64,000 bases of DNA from Emergomyces orientalis (Eukaryota > Ascomycota > Eurotiomycetes > Onygenales > Ajellomycetaceae). The stretch lies in contig MOWL01000023.1 in NCBI GenBank assembly GCA_002110485.1, forward strand, positions 868,001 to 932,000. Reading direction: 5' to 3'. Shown one piece after another: positions 10,013-21,974 of this stretch (position 1 is the stretch's first letter; each line of letters opens with the position of its first letter). The translations under genes were made by a program, and so were the position numbers. The notes below the pieces were generated by a model. It worked only from the letters and a program-made list of their open reading frames with translations, ran no database searches and was not told where the DNA came from.

Positions 10013-12082
10013 CTAATAGAAATCTTCCTCCCCTTCCTTAGTTTTTGCCTTCTTCCTTTGTTCTATTGCGTTTCTCTTCCCGCCTTTGAAATGCTTCTTG
10101 CCAACCCCCTTAACCTCGGAAGGATCAACCCCGTTTTCCAACGCAACCATCATTCGTTGCTTCCGGCCAGAAAGCTCTTTTTGTTTCTGGCTAGCCCCTT
10201 GTTCAGTGTACTGGTAACTGAAGGGCATTTTGAGGTGCTCTGCTCCTCCTGAGCCCACACTTGAGAAGAATCCGGTGTCGATGTTGCGCGAGCGAGCACC
10301 CTGAGGGTGAGAAACGACAGAAGATGGGATCGATAAGGTGTCGTCATTCGTATCGGCATCGGTGTCAATGTGACTAGACGATTCGTCAAGTCCAGATAAC
10401 GACGGTGCTATCCCTTGACTTAGAAGCGCCTCTCGTCTTTTTGGAGGCAGATGGGAAATATCGTATAATTCTCGATTGAACTCTGCTGGGTCAATCGGGT
10501 GCTTTCCAGCTTCAATGGCGGATTCGGAGGTAGGCGGAGGGTGGCAGAACGGGAGTTTCCCGCTAACATAGTCTTTTAATATGTATCTTGCAGCGCGGGA
10601 TTCGTCGGGTTGGCCGAGACCGGTAGTTGCGAAACCTCGAGCGCGCGCATATGCACGAAGAACTTCGGAAGCAGTAGGGATTCCAGTTCCTCCCTCCTCC
10701 AGAGGACGCATGTTAATTTTAACACCATATACAGCTTCCAGGAAGGGTTTTGGAATTCGCTTGGCGACAATGCCGGCTGGGCCCAAGAATTCACGAAGCT
10801 GGTCAATAGGTAGAACGCCATTCACGACAAGCTCCGCTTTCGTTGTCGCAAAGTTAGGGAAGACCAGACCAGGACAATCACATAAGAGAAGGTTCGGCGA
10901 GAGATAGAGTGTTTGGAAATGCTTGGTTTTCCCAGGCGTGGCAGAAACTGATACTTTCTTTGCACCGAGAAGAGCGTTTATGGTGCTAGATTTACCAACA
11001 TTGGGATATCCGACAAGGCCAATGGTAGTTGGCCTAGGCTTTCCTTTGTCTCCTTCCTTTGGCTGTATATGTGGCGCAGCTGTAAGGAAAAGCTCCTCGA
11101 GTTCGTCAATCGTAAGAATCCGCGTGCGCGATCCTTGGAGATTGGGTAGCGGTACACCATCACCAGTCTCCGATTCTTCTTCACTAGAATCATCTTCCAG
11201 ATCTTCAATATTCAGCTTCTTGGTATTATCGGCCAATTCCTCCTCCACTTCTAAAACATCTCCATCTATCTCTTTACTTGCCAACTCCATCGCCTCGAGG
11301 CTCTCTTTGGCCAACGCAGCCGAGAAAAATTTGTAGATGATACCCTGCTCTTCGAAGTAATCCGCCCATGTTTCTCTTTGTTTCTCCGTCATCATATCGG
11401 CTTTGTTGACTAGTAACAAGTTCCGTTTTCTAGGATCGACCTCCTTCACATACCTGTCCAGGTCCTCGGATCTGAAGAGTAACGGGTTTCTTGCATCAAC
11501 AATTTGCACGACTAAGTCTGACCGTTCGATAACTCTCCACAACTGCCTCCATACTTCCAAGTTCCTCTCAAATGGTGTCATCAATAGATCTTGATGTTCC
11601 TGCAACTCAGCAAGCCCTCGTCTCCATTCTAATAAACTCTCCCGCTCCATTCTATCCAGTTGTTGGGGCGTTGTCGTTTGGTCCCATTGCGGTCGACGGG
11701 GGACTGTCAATCTGCCACGATTCCGTTGATGCTTCTTGACTGCGGCCCTTTCATCAGCTGCAGAAAGTAGATATGGATTCTTCTGGTCCGTATGTATGAT
11801 TTTGACGTTGTTAAGTTTTTCCGCCGTAAAATCTGTGCCGGCAAGCTCTGCGGTGCTCAGAAACTCATCCAGAGCGCCTTGCTCGGTAATGCTGCGCATT
11901 TTAACCCATGATGCCTCTTCATTTGGGTTGGTGATATAGGTTTCGCCGCTGGGGCCAGTCCGTCGAACAGCGGCGGCATTGTGGGAGACTTTTTTGCGAT
12001 CAGCGCCTTTGCCTTTTCCAAAACGATCATTCATTAAACTGTTCCCCAGCCCAACGGCATTTTTGGATTTTGCGAGCGGCAT
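10013..12082 (-). CDS. LSG1: LSG1-type circularly permuted GTPase, 60S subunit maturation
   Basis: Cytoplasmic GTPase that triggers release of the export adaptor Nmd3 from pre-60S subunits. It is a single exon of 689 aa. The GTPase motifs occur in permuted order: G4 NKAD (226-229) comes before G1 GYPNVGKSS (358-366), then the G2 Thr in ATPGKTKHF, and G3 DCPG (402-405). This order is diagnostic of the YlqF/YawG-type family. The N-terminus carries the family's GNSLMNDRFGKGK and the later NPNEEASW. The C-terminus is strongly basic (GKKHFKGGKRNAIEQRKKAKTK), as expected for rRNA binding. A CACGTG core lies about 160 bp upstream. The nearest gene on the same strand is LTV1, the matching factor for the 40S subunit. 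Confidence 0.95.
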   Translation of the reverse strand: MPLAKSKNAVGLGNSLMNDRFGKGKGADRKKVSHNAAAVRRTGPSGETYITNPNEEASWVKMRSITEQGALDEFLSTAELAGTDFTAEKLNNVKIIHTDQKNPYLLSAADERAAVKKHQRNRGRLTVPRRPQWDQTTTPQQLDRMERESLLEWRRGLAELQEHQDLLMTPFERNLEVWRQLWRVIERSDLVVQIVDARNPLLFRSEDLDRYVKEVDPRKRNLLLVNKADMMTEKQRETWADYFEEQGIIYKFFSAALAKESLEAMELASKEIDGDVLEVEEELADNTKKLNIEDLEDDSSEEESETGDGVPLPNLQGSRTRILTIDELEELFLTAAPHIQPKEGDKGKPRPTTIGLVGYPNVGKSSTINALLGAKKVSVSATPGKTKHFQTLYLSPNLLLCDCPGLVFPNFATTKAELVVNGVLPIDQLREFLGPAGIVAKRIPKPFLEAVYGVKINMRPLEEGGTGIPTASEVLRAYARARGFATTGLGQPDESRAARYILKDYVSGKLPFCHPPPTSESAIEAGKHPIDPAEFNRELYDISHLPPKRREALLSQGIAPSLSGLDESSSHIDTDADTNDDTLSIPSSVVSHPQGARSRNIDTGFFSSVGSGGAEHLKMPFSYQYTEQGASQKQKELSGRKQRMMVALENGVDPSEVKGVGKKHFKGGKRNAIEQRKKAKTKEGEEDFY

Positions 12083-12676
12083 GGCGGGAATAGAAGTTCT
12101 CTTTGTTGTTTCTCTTAAATTTTATGGTATCACTCTGCTGAAATGCGAGTGAAAAATTGTTTGTAGGAGAAGGGAAGAGGGGCAAATATCGAATGTCTGA
12201 TTTCAAATATCTCCCGCATGGAGTTTAGTCATCATCGTTATCATCACGTGGGTAACTACCTATAACGTCATTCCCTGCTGTGTAGCTAAGTGCAGTTGCA
12301 TATCAAATCAACATCATCAACAATTAAATAGTCCGACAGAAATATTCCGTGGCGATATAATCCATCAATAAACAGTTGGATTGGGTTGATGGGGCTAAAT
12401 CACGCTATTAATAGATTGGTATGAGAATAATACTTTCATTTCCTTTGCATTTCGCGCCCCCCAAAGAGGCCGTTGCCAACTTTCCATCCCTGCAAATCGA
12501 CCATATTAACCGCCTCAGTGCTAAATGCTCTAGCTTATCGGTTTTAAATATTGGAACTCTCAATAGATGTGGTATGGGGACTGAGTAGATAATTCAAGCA
12601 ATAACCACGGTACTTGCTTGTTTCCGTTCTTCCCACCTTGTTTCCAGGGGCAGAGGTTTCTCTCCCTTCTTAAACC
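12083..12676. promoter_or_regulatory. Divergent intergenic region LSG1 / ZNF511-like gene
   Basis: 594 bp between head-to-head starts. It contains TCACGTGG at 12244-12251 on the LSG1 side. No other feature was recognised. Confidence 0.5.
12244..12250. promoter_or_regulatory. TCACGTG E-box upstream of LSG1
   Basis: The CACGTG core lies about 162 bp upstream of the LSG1 ATG. It matches the motif seen before LTV1 and MRPL7. A functional role is inference. Confidence 0.35.
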
Positions 12677-13809
12677 ATGGCCAAACGCTCACGAGAAGAG
12701 CCTCTTGCATTGGAATCGTCAGACTCTGCCTCGGATTCTCATATACCGTCAGCAGCCATGGAATACCCAACTTTCCCCTGTGGAAAACTTGCCCATCTGG
12801 ATGACCGCAATGGGGACCAAGCAGTGATGCGTTGCTCGCTGCCGCCTCACAGGGAACCCATCCCATTTTCAACATATGAGGAATACGAAGTCCATTATGC
12901 CCAAGCGCATGTCAACCGATGTTCGGAGTGTGGAACTAATTTTCCCACAGCACACTTTCTTACTCTGCACATTGAGGAACTCCACGATCCACTCATTGCT
13001 GCTCGTAGGGAAAGGGGCGAAAAAACGGTGATATTTCTATATTTTTAATTTTCAAGTAATCTACGTACAATACATATTCAGCTAACTTAGAAGGATAGTT
13101 TGCATGTTTTGTTGAAGGTTGTGATAGGAAATGCTCGACAGGCCAGAAACGAAGATTACATCTTATCGACAAGCATCAATTCCCAAGGGTGAGTTAAGCC
13201 CTCTCCTCTTCCTTCTCGCCTGATTTGGCAGGGACACATGTATGAAGTGAAAGGAGATTAGTCAAAGAAATATGATGGCCAATAATGAGTCTTCAACCCA
13301 CACGTCTATGAAACCCGTCCGACTGACCCCATACCATTAAACTTCACCAGTTGTATAACTTCTCCATCGTCTACACTGGTATCGATCAATACAACTCAAT
13401 GCTCAGAGGAGGCCTAGCACCGACCCACCGCCGACGAGTCTCAATACCCAACTCAACACAACATGAAAATCGTCTGAGGCGGCGGAAACTGTCTCAGTCG
13501 ACAATCGGAGAAAATGATAGCACCATCGAGCCTCGATCGAACCCCAACAACATCAACGACGATAACACTATCAGCACAAACCCGATCACCTCCCAGCGAG
13601 GAATTCAGTTGCCTATGCACGTGAAATCTGCACCAGAAAGAGTACCAACAGTAGCAGCGACGGGCAAACCTAAATTGAGCGGCACCGTCGATGACAAGGG
13701 GGTCGATATTGCGGAATTGGAGAAGTCCATGTCGGCCCTCAGGTTTGTCCCGACGAGTGTAGCTTTGAGAATGGATGGGAAGAAACAACGGCAAAAGCAG
13801 GGACAATGA
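12677..13809 (+). CDS. ZNF511-like C2H2 zinc-finger protein
   Basis: Exons 12677-13027, 13099-13188 and 13351-13809 give 299 aa with phase-0 junctions. The fingers are spread across the introns. Exon 1 carries MRCSLP..HYAQAH and RCSECGTNFPTAHFLTLHIEELH. Exon 2 completes FACFVEGCDRKCSTGQKRRL with HLIDKHQFP. Exon 3 continues YNFSIVYTGIDQYNSMLR. This finger spacing and the IDKH-FP ending are those of the ZNF511 family, whose role is poorly known. The C-terminal ~150 residues are Asn/Ser-rich and look disordered. The start MAKRSREEP is the first in-frame ATG. Intron 1 ends are GTGATA..TAG and intron 2 ends are GTGAGT..CAG. Confidence 0.85.
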
Positions 13810-15345
13810 TGACGGATGAGGATTTCTTGGAACCTTTTTTTTCGGATAATTTTTATGATTGATCTTTACATCCCACTACGTAAGCGAAGATATGATGGAC
13901 CATGTATACTTTTTACGTTCCGATTTTACATGCGGAGATATGAAATGAATGATCATATATGACCTAGTGACCTAGTGACCTGGTGACCTGCTTTGTTGAC
14001 GATTTTGAGATATATATTTCTTCCCACACCATAATTTTAATTGAATGGGAGATACTAAAGTCCAACAAGAAAAGGGTTTGAAAAAGGGGTTCCGGATGGC
14101 CGTAGGGGCGTAATTTTAAAACGTCAAATCCTTCCCCAATCAAGAATCTCAATTCAGACCAAATATGTAAACGGTGTCCTTAATATATGGGAATGATAAA
14201 CATGGCATGTAGTTAACGCGATATAAGAGGGGAAACAAAAATAAATGAAACAGCAAACTTGTCATTTAACCAAAGTCTCGCGGGAAAGAGGGAAACAAAA
14301 TAAAAACACCCCTTTCTCCCGCCCGTCAGCTTAAGTAGCCTACTTGATTTTCCCTTGCTAATTCTGCTAATTCTCTTATAGCACTCGTATAGCCAAGTCC
14401 GACGAAGCACAAATTAACATACATGTATAAAAATATATTTGATTAGAAATAAAAAAAATAAATGGGAAAGTAAATAAGCAATTACAGCGGGAAATCAGGT
14501 CCCAGTCTCGCAAGCTGCAAGATTCAATCGGGGGCGCGCCACGCGCACTCTTCCCATTTCGTTTGCAGTTTAACTTGACAACATTTCATCGTTAATTCTT
14601 TATTTGAAGAGAGAATATATATAAAAACATGAGAAGCAGTTTTTGACAGCTCTGGTTCCTCCAGGCAGGCGTATTTGGGCTACGTAAAAAAGAGATCGAT
14701 ATAGGAAAATAAACGACTGTAGGGAAGCTTTGAGGAGGGGCGAATAAAGGGTGATGACGACTAGTAGTTCCAGGAGAAGTATGCCTTTTAAAGGGTGGAA
14801 CGATTAAAATCAAATAATAATCAGTTCTACACAGAATGTTCGTAGACGAATGAGGGAGAAGCGTTGTTTCTAGCTTCTTTTACCTTCTCTAATATGAAAA
14901 TTTGGGAAGGGGTACAAGGGGGAGATGTCTTAGTAGATCGTTGAGAGAAAATGTTGGAGCTGCTCGTCCTTATCGCTTTAGAGTAATTTTAAACCTAAAG
15001 GAAGAACGCTAGGACCTATAATAGAAGAGTGATGTCGATCGAGATAATGACACGAGAAGGATACCAGTAGAGCGGTCGACGGTATAGGAGGGCTACGGCA
15101 CTCGATGCCTGCACCAAATAGAAAGATATGTAGAGGGCGTGCTAACCAGTAGCAGGAACAAATAATTCGTAAAAGCTTAGACGGTGATAAGATATATAAG
15201 AATCGTTCGACTGCAGATATCAGGGTGGTCGGGTTATCGGAATTAAGGAGGTATGATTTGAAGGTTGCATATAGGCAGAAAAATGCATATGTCAATAGCA
15301 ATTTGATCGCATATCTGTCAGTTGAGTATGTAAATAGTAACACAT
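13810..15345. other. Convergent 1.5-kb intergenic region
   Basis: AT-rich DNA between the stops of the ZNF511-like gene and the C2H2 regulator. It holds an 8-bp tandem repeat at 13961-13990 and a GGCGCGCC site in a GC-rich patch near 14534. An ORF at 14978-15343 on the minus strand has no family resemblance and most likely lies in the 3' UTR of the regulator. Confidence 0.5.
13961..13990. repeat. 8-bp tandem repeat (GACCTAGT x3.75)
   Basis: Two exact GACCTAGT units, one GACCTGGT and a partial GACCTG follow each other. No function is evident. Confidence 0.85.
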
Positions 15346-18125
15346 CTACAACTCCAGCAAATCGGCATATATCTCTAAACTGGACCCGATGAGGTCCACT
15401 ATGGGCCAGCTCGTATTTCCTTTGAATGTCCTAGACCACACGCGAACAACAGCAACGCTAAGCTCTTTCACTTTGAAAGGGTCATTCATGAAGTCCAGAT
15501 CGCCCATATTGGCCATATTGAATACCATATCAGTCTCCTCCATCATGCTCTTTACCCACAAGAGTAGTTTTCTTTCATGGTCTGATAGCCTCTGGTCGGC
15601 TTGAGTGGCAGGAATCGCGAGAAGCCATCTGCTGAGAAGAAAAGCGCATTCGAGGCTGCATATCGAGTGCTGAATACTCCAGAAAAAAGAATGGGTTTTT
15701 GCAACGAAATCTATCCCTAGCCTCACTGGGATTGAGAGTGCATGGGCAGAGTGTAATAACGCCATAGTGAGTCTTGGACTCCGTACGACTGGTGGTGACT
15801 CCTTAAGTGCCCGTGCAATCTGGACTGGGTCTTGGGTCACAAGTTTGCGGCAGGGGCCAAGGTCTAGATGTAGCCTGATGTACGCTAAACCGAGAAGAGC
15901 AGTTGATGTGAATGCGATCGGCCCGGCAGGACTTTGAGGATCGATACTAGACTCTGGAGTCCGCCTCCAACCAGCTTTCCATGAGCTTAGAGAAGAGTCC
16001 AAGATTGACAGGTCATCAGGTCGTAGGCTAGTGCCAGACATCAGAGGGGATGATAGGCATAACTGTCGCGCAAAGAAAATTTGTTGAATTATTGCATGGA
16101 TCAAGACGTAATTACCCAATGGGGATATAGACGTAACACCATTCGACTGTGGTGATTTGATGAAAAGCTTCATAAACGCTTCCTGGAAAGAAGTATCCCC
16201 TCCAACCCGGGACCGGTGCAACCGTCGCCATTGAGCAGCATTAGGAGCTTTCCATTCTTCAGCAGGTCCTGGCATATTGAGCTTCAGCTCAGAATTAAGA
16301 ATCAACGGAGGTATATTGTACATAATAGAATGGAGGTTGAAGAAACAATAAACAATGAGTTTAGTACGCCTATTAGCTTCACGGTGAACCCAGTCTTCCC
16401 AGCTTATACTGTCTGGTGATGACGTGGATTCGGTAAGGCCATGATCGCGAACAAGCCTAGCAAGGGTACTTTGAAGTGCAAGTATCTCCCGTAGCAATTC
16501 AGGATGTCTTTCCCATGAAGCAAACACGGTGAGGAGAAGGAAAGTACGGATAATTTCCATTTGTGTATCGGAGTCCTCGCCAGGGTACGTGGCATTATCC
16601 ACAGCAGAAATGTATGGTTGCTGGAATGGGCTACTACCAGGATTCGAGATCGAAGACGAGGCTCGGGAGCCATGAACAGCAGGACTTGGTCCGCCAAATC
16701 CCCAAGGTACTTGTGGGACCCGCCGGTAATCTCGTCGCCGAAGTCGTTCAAGAAGGATGGCTTTAGAAGCGTAAAAAAGATCGATACCGCGATTATTTTC
16801 GAATCTGTAATGAGAGCCAGCAGCGGCCAGCGCGAGGCTTAGCTCAGGTGGGCATCTAGCCACAGATAGTGTCGGAACATGAATGAAAGGAAGATGCTCG
16901 TTAAGTCCATTGATATAACCAGCAAAAAAGCGAGACAAAGCATGTCTTGACGGAGGCACGAAACCCTTCGGAAGTACATGGGCGAAATCTTCGAGTCGAG
17001 CAATAAAAAGCTGCCTATCTTGATTTGATACATCCCAGGCTGGTCTAGTCTGCGCAACCTCGTCAAGAATCCCAGGACGATCCTCTGGGTCCTGAGACTC
17101 CGGTTGGAGAGAAGGCAAGCGGGAGCCAAAATTTGAAAAGGATGGCGCTTCTTCGGTGGAAGTCCGTTGATCACCTATAATGTCTCCATTGTTGTATCTT
17201 GGAGGGTTCATTGAGTGTTTTGGATCAAAAGAAGGTGGTGGTATTACACCAGGAAGCATAGGTTCCGGTTCAACCGCCGCGGAAAACATGCCGGAGTCCC
17301 AATCAGAAGATAGACCTACACTTTCTAAAAAGACAGTGAAATCTTGGACCGGGTCCCCTAAATCTGCAAGGTCCAATATAGATGGTTCCACGCCATAGTT
17401 CTCAGTTATCGGCTTCTCCAGGACAGGCGTTTTGCGGATGGGCCCAAGTGTCTCCTGCTGGCCCTCAAGGGCAACATGGCTAGCGGCATGTGAAAGAAGG
17501 TTAAGGTCATATCCCCATGACGGATTGAATTGGGTTGGTTCTGCTATCTGGGTAGCATGGACAGGTACATCTGGGCGGGTTACAGCTGGGGACTGAACGG
17601 TCACGGGCTGGGGCAGGTTCAATATGTGGCTATCATGGTTTGAAGGTGGAGGTGGAGCAGGTACGACTGCTGGGGTTGAGGAAACCTCAGCGGCAGCAGT
17701 TACCCGGTTTTCCGCACGGTGCGCATTGCTCTCTGTGGGGTGAACCAGGCGCTCATGGCGGACGAGAAGATCACTACCAATAACTCAATTACTACTTAAA
17801 AAAAAATTCACAAGGAAACAGACAAAATATAAGGATCAAATTCACCTTCTCGCAAATGATTTGGAGCATATCTCGCACGAGAAAGGTTTTTCTTTTGTGT
17901 CTGAAAATTAGGTGTCAGGCATTGAGGATGAGCAGTATAGTAAAAGCAAACCCCGAAAGGGAGGTTCAGGGGTCGCGAGCGGGCTACTCAACGTGTGCGG
18001 AGATGCCTCTGGAGATGCTCCAGCCTGGCAAATGGGCGGCTGCAATACTCGCAAGACAACGATTTACGAGAGGTTGATGTGCTTTTCTTTCTCACGCGGC
18101 CAGACGCTGGTCTATTGCTATCCAT
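15346..18125 (-). CDS. C2H2 zinc-finger transcription factor with Fungal_trans domain
   Basis: Exons 18125-17993, 17900-17846 and 17773-15346 give 871 aa. Two adjacent C2H2 fingers are built across all three exons: C25, C28, H41, H45 (CEYCSRPFARLEHLQRHLRTH) and C53, C56, H69, H74 (CEICSKSFARSDLLVRHERLVH). They are joined by a classical TKEKPF linker. A Pro/Ser-rich region of ~200 residues follows, then a fungal-specific transcription factor domain (around LEDFAHVLPKGFVPPSRHALSRFFAGYINGLNEHLPFIHVPTLS, shown here only by its position near residues 260-320) and helical repeats to the C-terminus. This is the architecture of AmdX/Klf1-like regulators; the target genes are unknown. The reading frame of the last exon alone would miss both fingers. 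A CACGTG core lies about 93 bp upstream. Confidence 0.9.
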
Positions 18126-18633
18126 CTTTCATGGGGAGCGTGGACAGGGAGATAAAAACGAAGCGCGGAGAATTGGAGGGGAGTGAGGGGGTTGGCTCCG
18201 GCCGATGAGGAGAGAAATCACGTGTGCCCGCCTCCGCGTTTGTGGAGGTGCGGGGGAAGCACGACAGCTTAGTCATCTTCTCTCTGCACCCATATAACCT
18301 AGGCATCTACATCCCTGTTCTTTGTTATCTCCAGTGCGCGGGGATCTTTTGTTTGACGTCACGACTGATGTCATATTTGTTGTATTAGGGGAATAGATCG
18401 AACACACGGATTGAGCTAAAGGAGAGATGGGAAGGCTGCCACAAAAGAGCAGACACCATATGACAGAAATAAATAAGACACAATTCCGTGAATTGGCTGC
18501 TCCATCACCACTCTCAACTTCCCAGAAATGCAACAGTAACGCGGGGAGTCTCATGAAAAGCGGAAGGAAAAAAAAAAAAAAAGGAAGGAAGGAGGGAACG
18601 AAAAAAAGGGAAGACAATTGGTCAAAGTTTTAG
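18126..18633. promoter_or_regulatory. Upstream region of the C2H2 regulator
   Basis: 508 bp between the C2H2 regulator start and the stop of the Zn2Cys6 regulator. It contains TCACGTG at 18218-18224 and a run of 15 A near 18568. It must hold the promoter of the former and the 3' UTR of the latter. Confidence 0.5.
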
Positions 18634-20374
18634 TTACGATGTTTTTACGGAAGATTTGGATAATTGGGGAAAGAAAACTGCACGCCTTTCGAGCACACCA
18701 TCATCGACAATCCCACTTACTTCCAGCAAAGAGTTCTTCAGATACTGCTCGTTTTTCTCGGGGATTGTAGAAACCATTGCTGCCGTGGCCAGTGGCCAGC
18801 AAAGAAGCGCCGCCGTTGTAGCTTTTACAGCTCTTGTCGGTGAAGCGGGAGGGGCAGCGATATTACCTTCAGGTCCAATGGCGCAACCAGGTTCAATTTT
18901 CCCTAACATATATGGTACACTGGCGCAGAGGTCATCTGAGAGGTGTAGGATCGTCAACTTCACAGCTTCCGCCAGAGTCTCAGTCGTGCCGTCGGAATCA
19001 GCTAGCATGTCTAGAATAGACAATGCCTGGAGAATGATGTCGTTGACAGCGAGGCGAAGTGCGCGATAGCGATTCCACATTCCTGCATGTCCAACCGTAG
19101 GGTATATGTGAACAGTGCTACCAAACACCCTGCTGTTGATCCCATCATGCCCGTTATCTTTAACTGTGTAGGTGCTATACCGGTTTGCCAGGGGTAAATT
19201 ATCCGTCCAGGAAAGCAAACTGCTATCTACCGTGAGAGCTTCTTTTAGAAGATGATGCATGTTTGCTTCTTTATCGCATACATCTGACAGTGAAATGTTT
19301 GGCGCATCGGCAAACAGCATCTGTGCTCGATGTCGTATCTTTGCAACCTCCACCAGGCAAGTGTCAAGTTCGAGCGCGGCCCCGTGTTCTCCATATTCGA
19401 ATCCATCTTCAAGCCATGGCGGTAAAGGTATGCTCCGTAAAAGTAATGATCTCGTAAGTTGCCGCCGGACCAATTTGTCCAAAATAAGGGCAGAGCTAGT
19501 TCGTTGAGGTGCCTGCCGTCGCAACTTGAGCACGGCCATTGCCCCATTATGATGTGCAAAGCTACGCGAAGCCCAGGCCTGGATGGCATGGCTGGGAGCG
19601 GGTGATGTCCCCCTGTCCATTACGGAATTTTCATAAAAGCTCAATAGCATTATGGCAAGAAGGACCTCGTCATCCGTCGCATGACTAGCATTTTGCAACG
19701 CGAGGTTCGTTTTTACCAAAGCTTGTGAGTACTGTTTACCCCCCATAGTTAAGGAGGTTTGGCTTTTCCGTGCGCGTCCAAACGTGGCGTACGATACTGC
19801 AAATATCGCAAGGCTGAGGATAGATTGAGGCTCGGCGAGGCAGCGACTAGCAGCGACATATTTCAGATGGCTGTCCGCAATATCAGGCAAAAGGTGCTCC
19901 ATCTCAAGATAGTTTCGGTAGTAATAGTTCAGGGCTTGTTCGTCTATGCGTGTTCCCAGCGTTTGTGATACAGAGCTTTGTGGCTCAGGATGCCTTCTTT
20001 GAAGAGCCTGACCCACGTTCCCCGAGGATCCGCACTGGCTATCCGCCCTTTCACTCGAGCTGGAATTTTGGCCTCCATCCCTGGCCGGGGAGCCCACGCG
20101 AGCACTCACATTGGGGCCCCGAGGGCGTTTTCGACGACCAACTGCGAATTCGTTTTCGTTCAAGAAGATAAAATTACTACCTTCAACGTTATCGCATGTG
20201 AGGTCTGCCTTCCGGCACCGATTACATATTGGGCGGGTCTCATCGCACTAGCCGTATCGTAATTCCATTAGTGACACCATTCTCCGTGTCCCAAACCAGG
20301 CCAGGATGAAGCAAACTCCTCACCTTCACATGCCGCCGCTTGCAGGTGCGGCAACCATGACTTGGGAATGGCAT
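18634..20374 (-). CDS. Zn2Cys6 fungal transcription factor
   Basis: Exon 1 (20374-20324) encodes MPFPSHGCRTCKRRHVK and exon 2 (20247-18634) continues CDETRPICNRCRKADLTC. Together they form a canonical Zn2Cys6 cluster, C8-x2-C11-x6-C18-x6-C25-x2-C28-x6-C35, split by a 76-nt intron with GTGAGG donor and phase 0. The product is 554 aa. After a basic linker (GRRKRPRGP) comes a C-terminal helical region of the fungal-specific transcription factor type, with LNYYYRNYLEMEHLLPDIAD near its start. Its position 387 bp downstream of an aldo-keto reductase on the same strand suggests, but does not show, a pathway regulator. The target is unknown. Confidence 0.88.
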
Positions 20375-20761
20375 TGCACTTCGTAGATAGCGACTGGAAA
20401 AGCTCGAGAACTGGATTATCCCAGAATTGGAGGCGATCCAGATCAACCATACAGTTTGGCACATCTTTGTCAGCCATGAGGAGGCCCAAAAACAGCAATC
20501 AATAATACAGGGTTTCTTGGTCGTATGGGCTAGTATCAGCTATTAAATAAGGTTTGTAGCTATTCGCTACTAAGTTCAGGCACTATTTTCCGCAAAAGAT
20601 GTTTCGAAAATGTTCATGTCATTAATATACGCGAGTGAAGGGCATCTGCGTCAAAATAAAATGTTATTGGTTTTCTTGTGTCAAACTAAACACCACTTGC
20701 GACTCATTATGACATCAGTCCATACCATACATATTGTTCATCCTCGAGTATCGACTCGAAT
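20375..20761. promoter_or_regulatory. Intergenic region upstream of the Zn2Cys6 regulator
   Basis: 387 bp between the aldo-keto reductase stop and the Zn2Cys6 regulator start, both on the minus strand. No specific motif was recognised. Confidence 0.45.
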
Positions 20762-21974
20762 TTAGAAATGTCCTTTGATGTTCTTCGGGACATACGGCTC
20801 TTCCAAATACTTCATCTCATCATCCGTCAGCCTCATGTCACGCACAGCACACGCGTCGTCGAGCCTTTCAGCATTGGTCAAGCCGACGATGGGAATGCAT
20901 CCCTTCCCCCTGATCCACGCCAGTGCAACCTGACTCATCGTCCATCCCCGCTTCTCGGCCATCTCTTCAACCCGTTTGATGATCGTTTGATCCGCTTCTG
21001 TAAGCCCGCCAACCATAGCAAGGGTGTTTTTCGACCTAGCCGACGGGGCGTGTGTTGGTTTTGACAATATACCGGAAAACAAAGGCCCATACGGGATCAG
21101 CCCAACACCAGTCTCGTTACAGAATTTAATCATCTCCCTCTCCTCCTCTCTGTAGCACAGGTTATACGAATTTTGCATGCTTACGAATTTCGTCCAGCCG
21201 TTCTTCTCGGCAATGAATTGCATGCGGGCGAATTGGTATGTCCACATGGAGCTTGCTCCAATGTAACGGACCTTGCCAGCTTGGACAAGGTCATGGAGTG
21301 CTTTCATGGTCTCTTCTGGTGGGACTGAGGGATCGTATCTGTGGATTTGGAGGAGATCGATATAGGTGGTTCTGAGGCGCCGGAGAGAGGCGTCAACGGC
21401 ATGGAAAAGAGCCGTCCGTGACAAGCCTGCGCAACCCTCAGGAGTTAGGATGAAAAGGGAAAGAAGAAAAAATATAAAAAAGATAGAGACAAGATCGCCA
21501 TTGCTGAGCTCACCTCCTTGGTTAACATAGTTCTTGCTCTGTTTCAACTGTGCTTCAAACATCCAGTTGAAAATGCGTGGTTCATCGGGGACCGTACCAC
21601 TGCATTTGGTCAAGAGGGTAAGCTTGTGCCGCGGAATGTCGAATTTCTCTATTGCTTTCCCAACAATCTCCTCATTTACGCCACTAGAGTAGACGTTGGC
21701 AGTGTCCCAGGTATTGATACCTATGGTTCCATCAGCATTAAAGCCTTGGATGTCCTAATTAGAGGTCTTTCTTACCTCCATCCCATGCTGCTTTGAGTAT
21801 CTCGAGGCCTTCCTCTTCCTCCACGACCCAATTCTGCCAGTCCTTGTTACCAATACCCATGGTACCAAGGATGGGCGACGAAAGCCGAAGCCCAGAAGTG
21901 CCTAATTGGACATATTCGACTTTGGTGGCGTCCAAACTGTTTTGCAAAGAAGCAGGAACGGGAGGCGCAGGCAT
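20762..21974 (-). CDS. Aldo-keto reductase
   Basis: NAD(P)H-dependent carbonyl reductase of the AKR superfamily (YakC/AKR-type TIM barrel). Exons 21974-21776, 21720-21514 and 21426-20762 give 356 aa, a usual length. The catalytic tetrad is visible: D72 and Y77 in DTANVYS, K105 in LTLLTK, and H164 in LLQIHRYDP. The start [12 protein letters not shown] leads into [20 protein letters not shown], the usual first strand. The C-terminal cofactor segment [12 protein letters not shown] is present. Both introns split Gly codons. Intron 2 (21427-21513, 87 nt) is stop-free and a multiple of three, so a naive reading keeps a hydrophobic insert. The substrate is unknown. The gene sits upstream of a Zn2Cys6 regulator on the same strand. 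Confidence 0.92.

Noticed and set aside
14978..15343. 121-codon minus-strand ORF just after the C2H2 regulator
   Set aside because: Lies directly downstream of the stop, with no conserved motif and no splice link; most likely 3' UTR.
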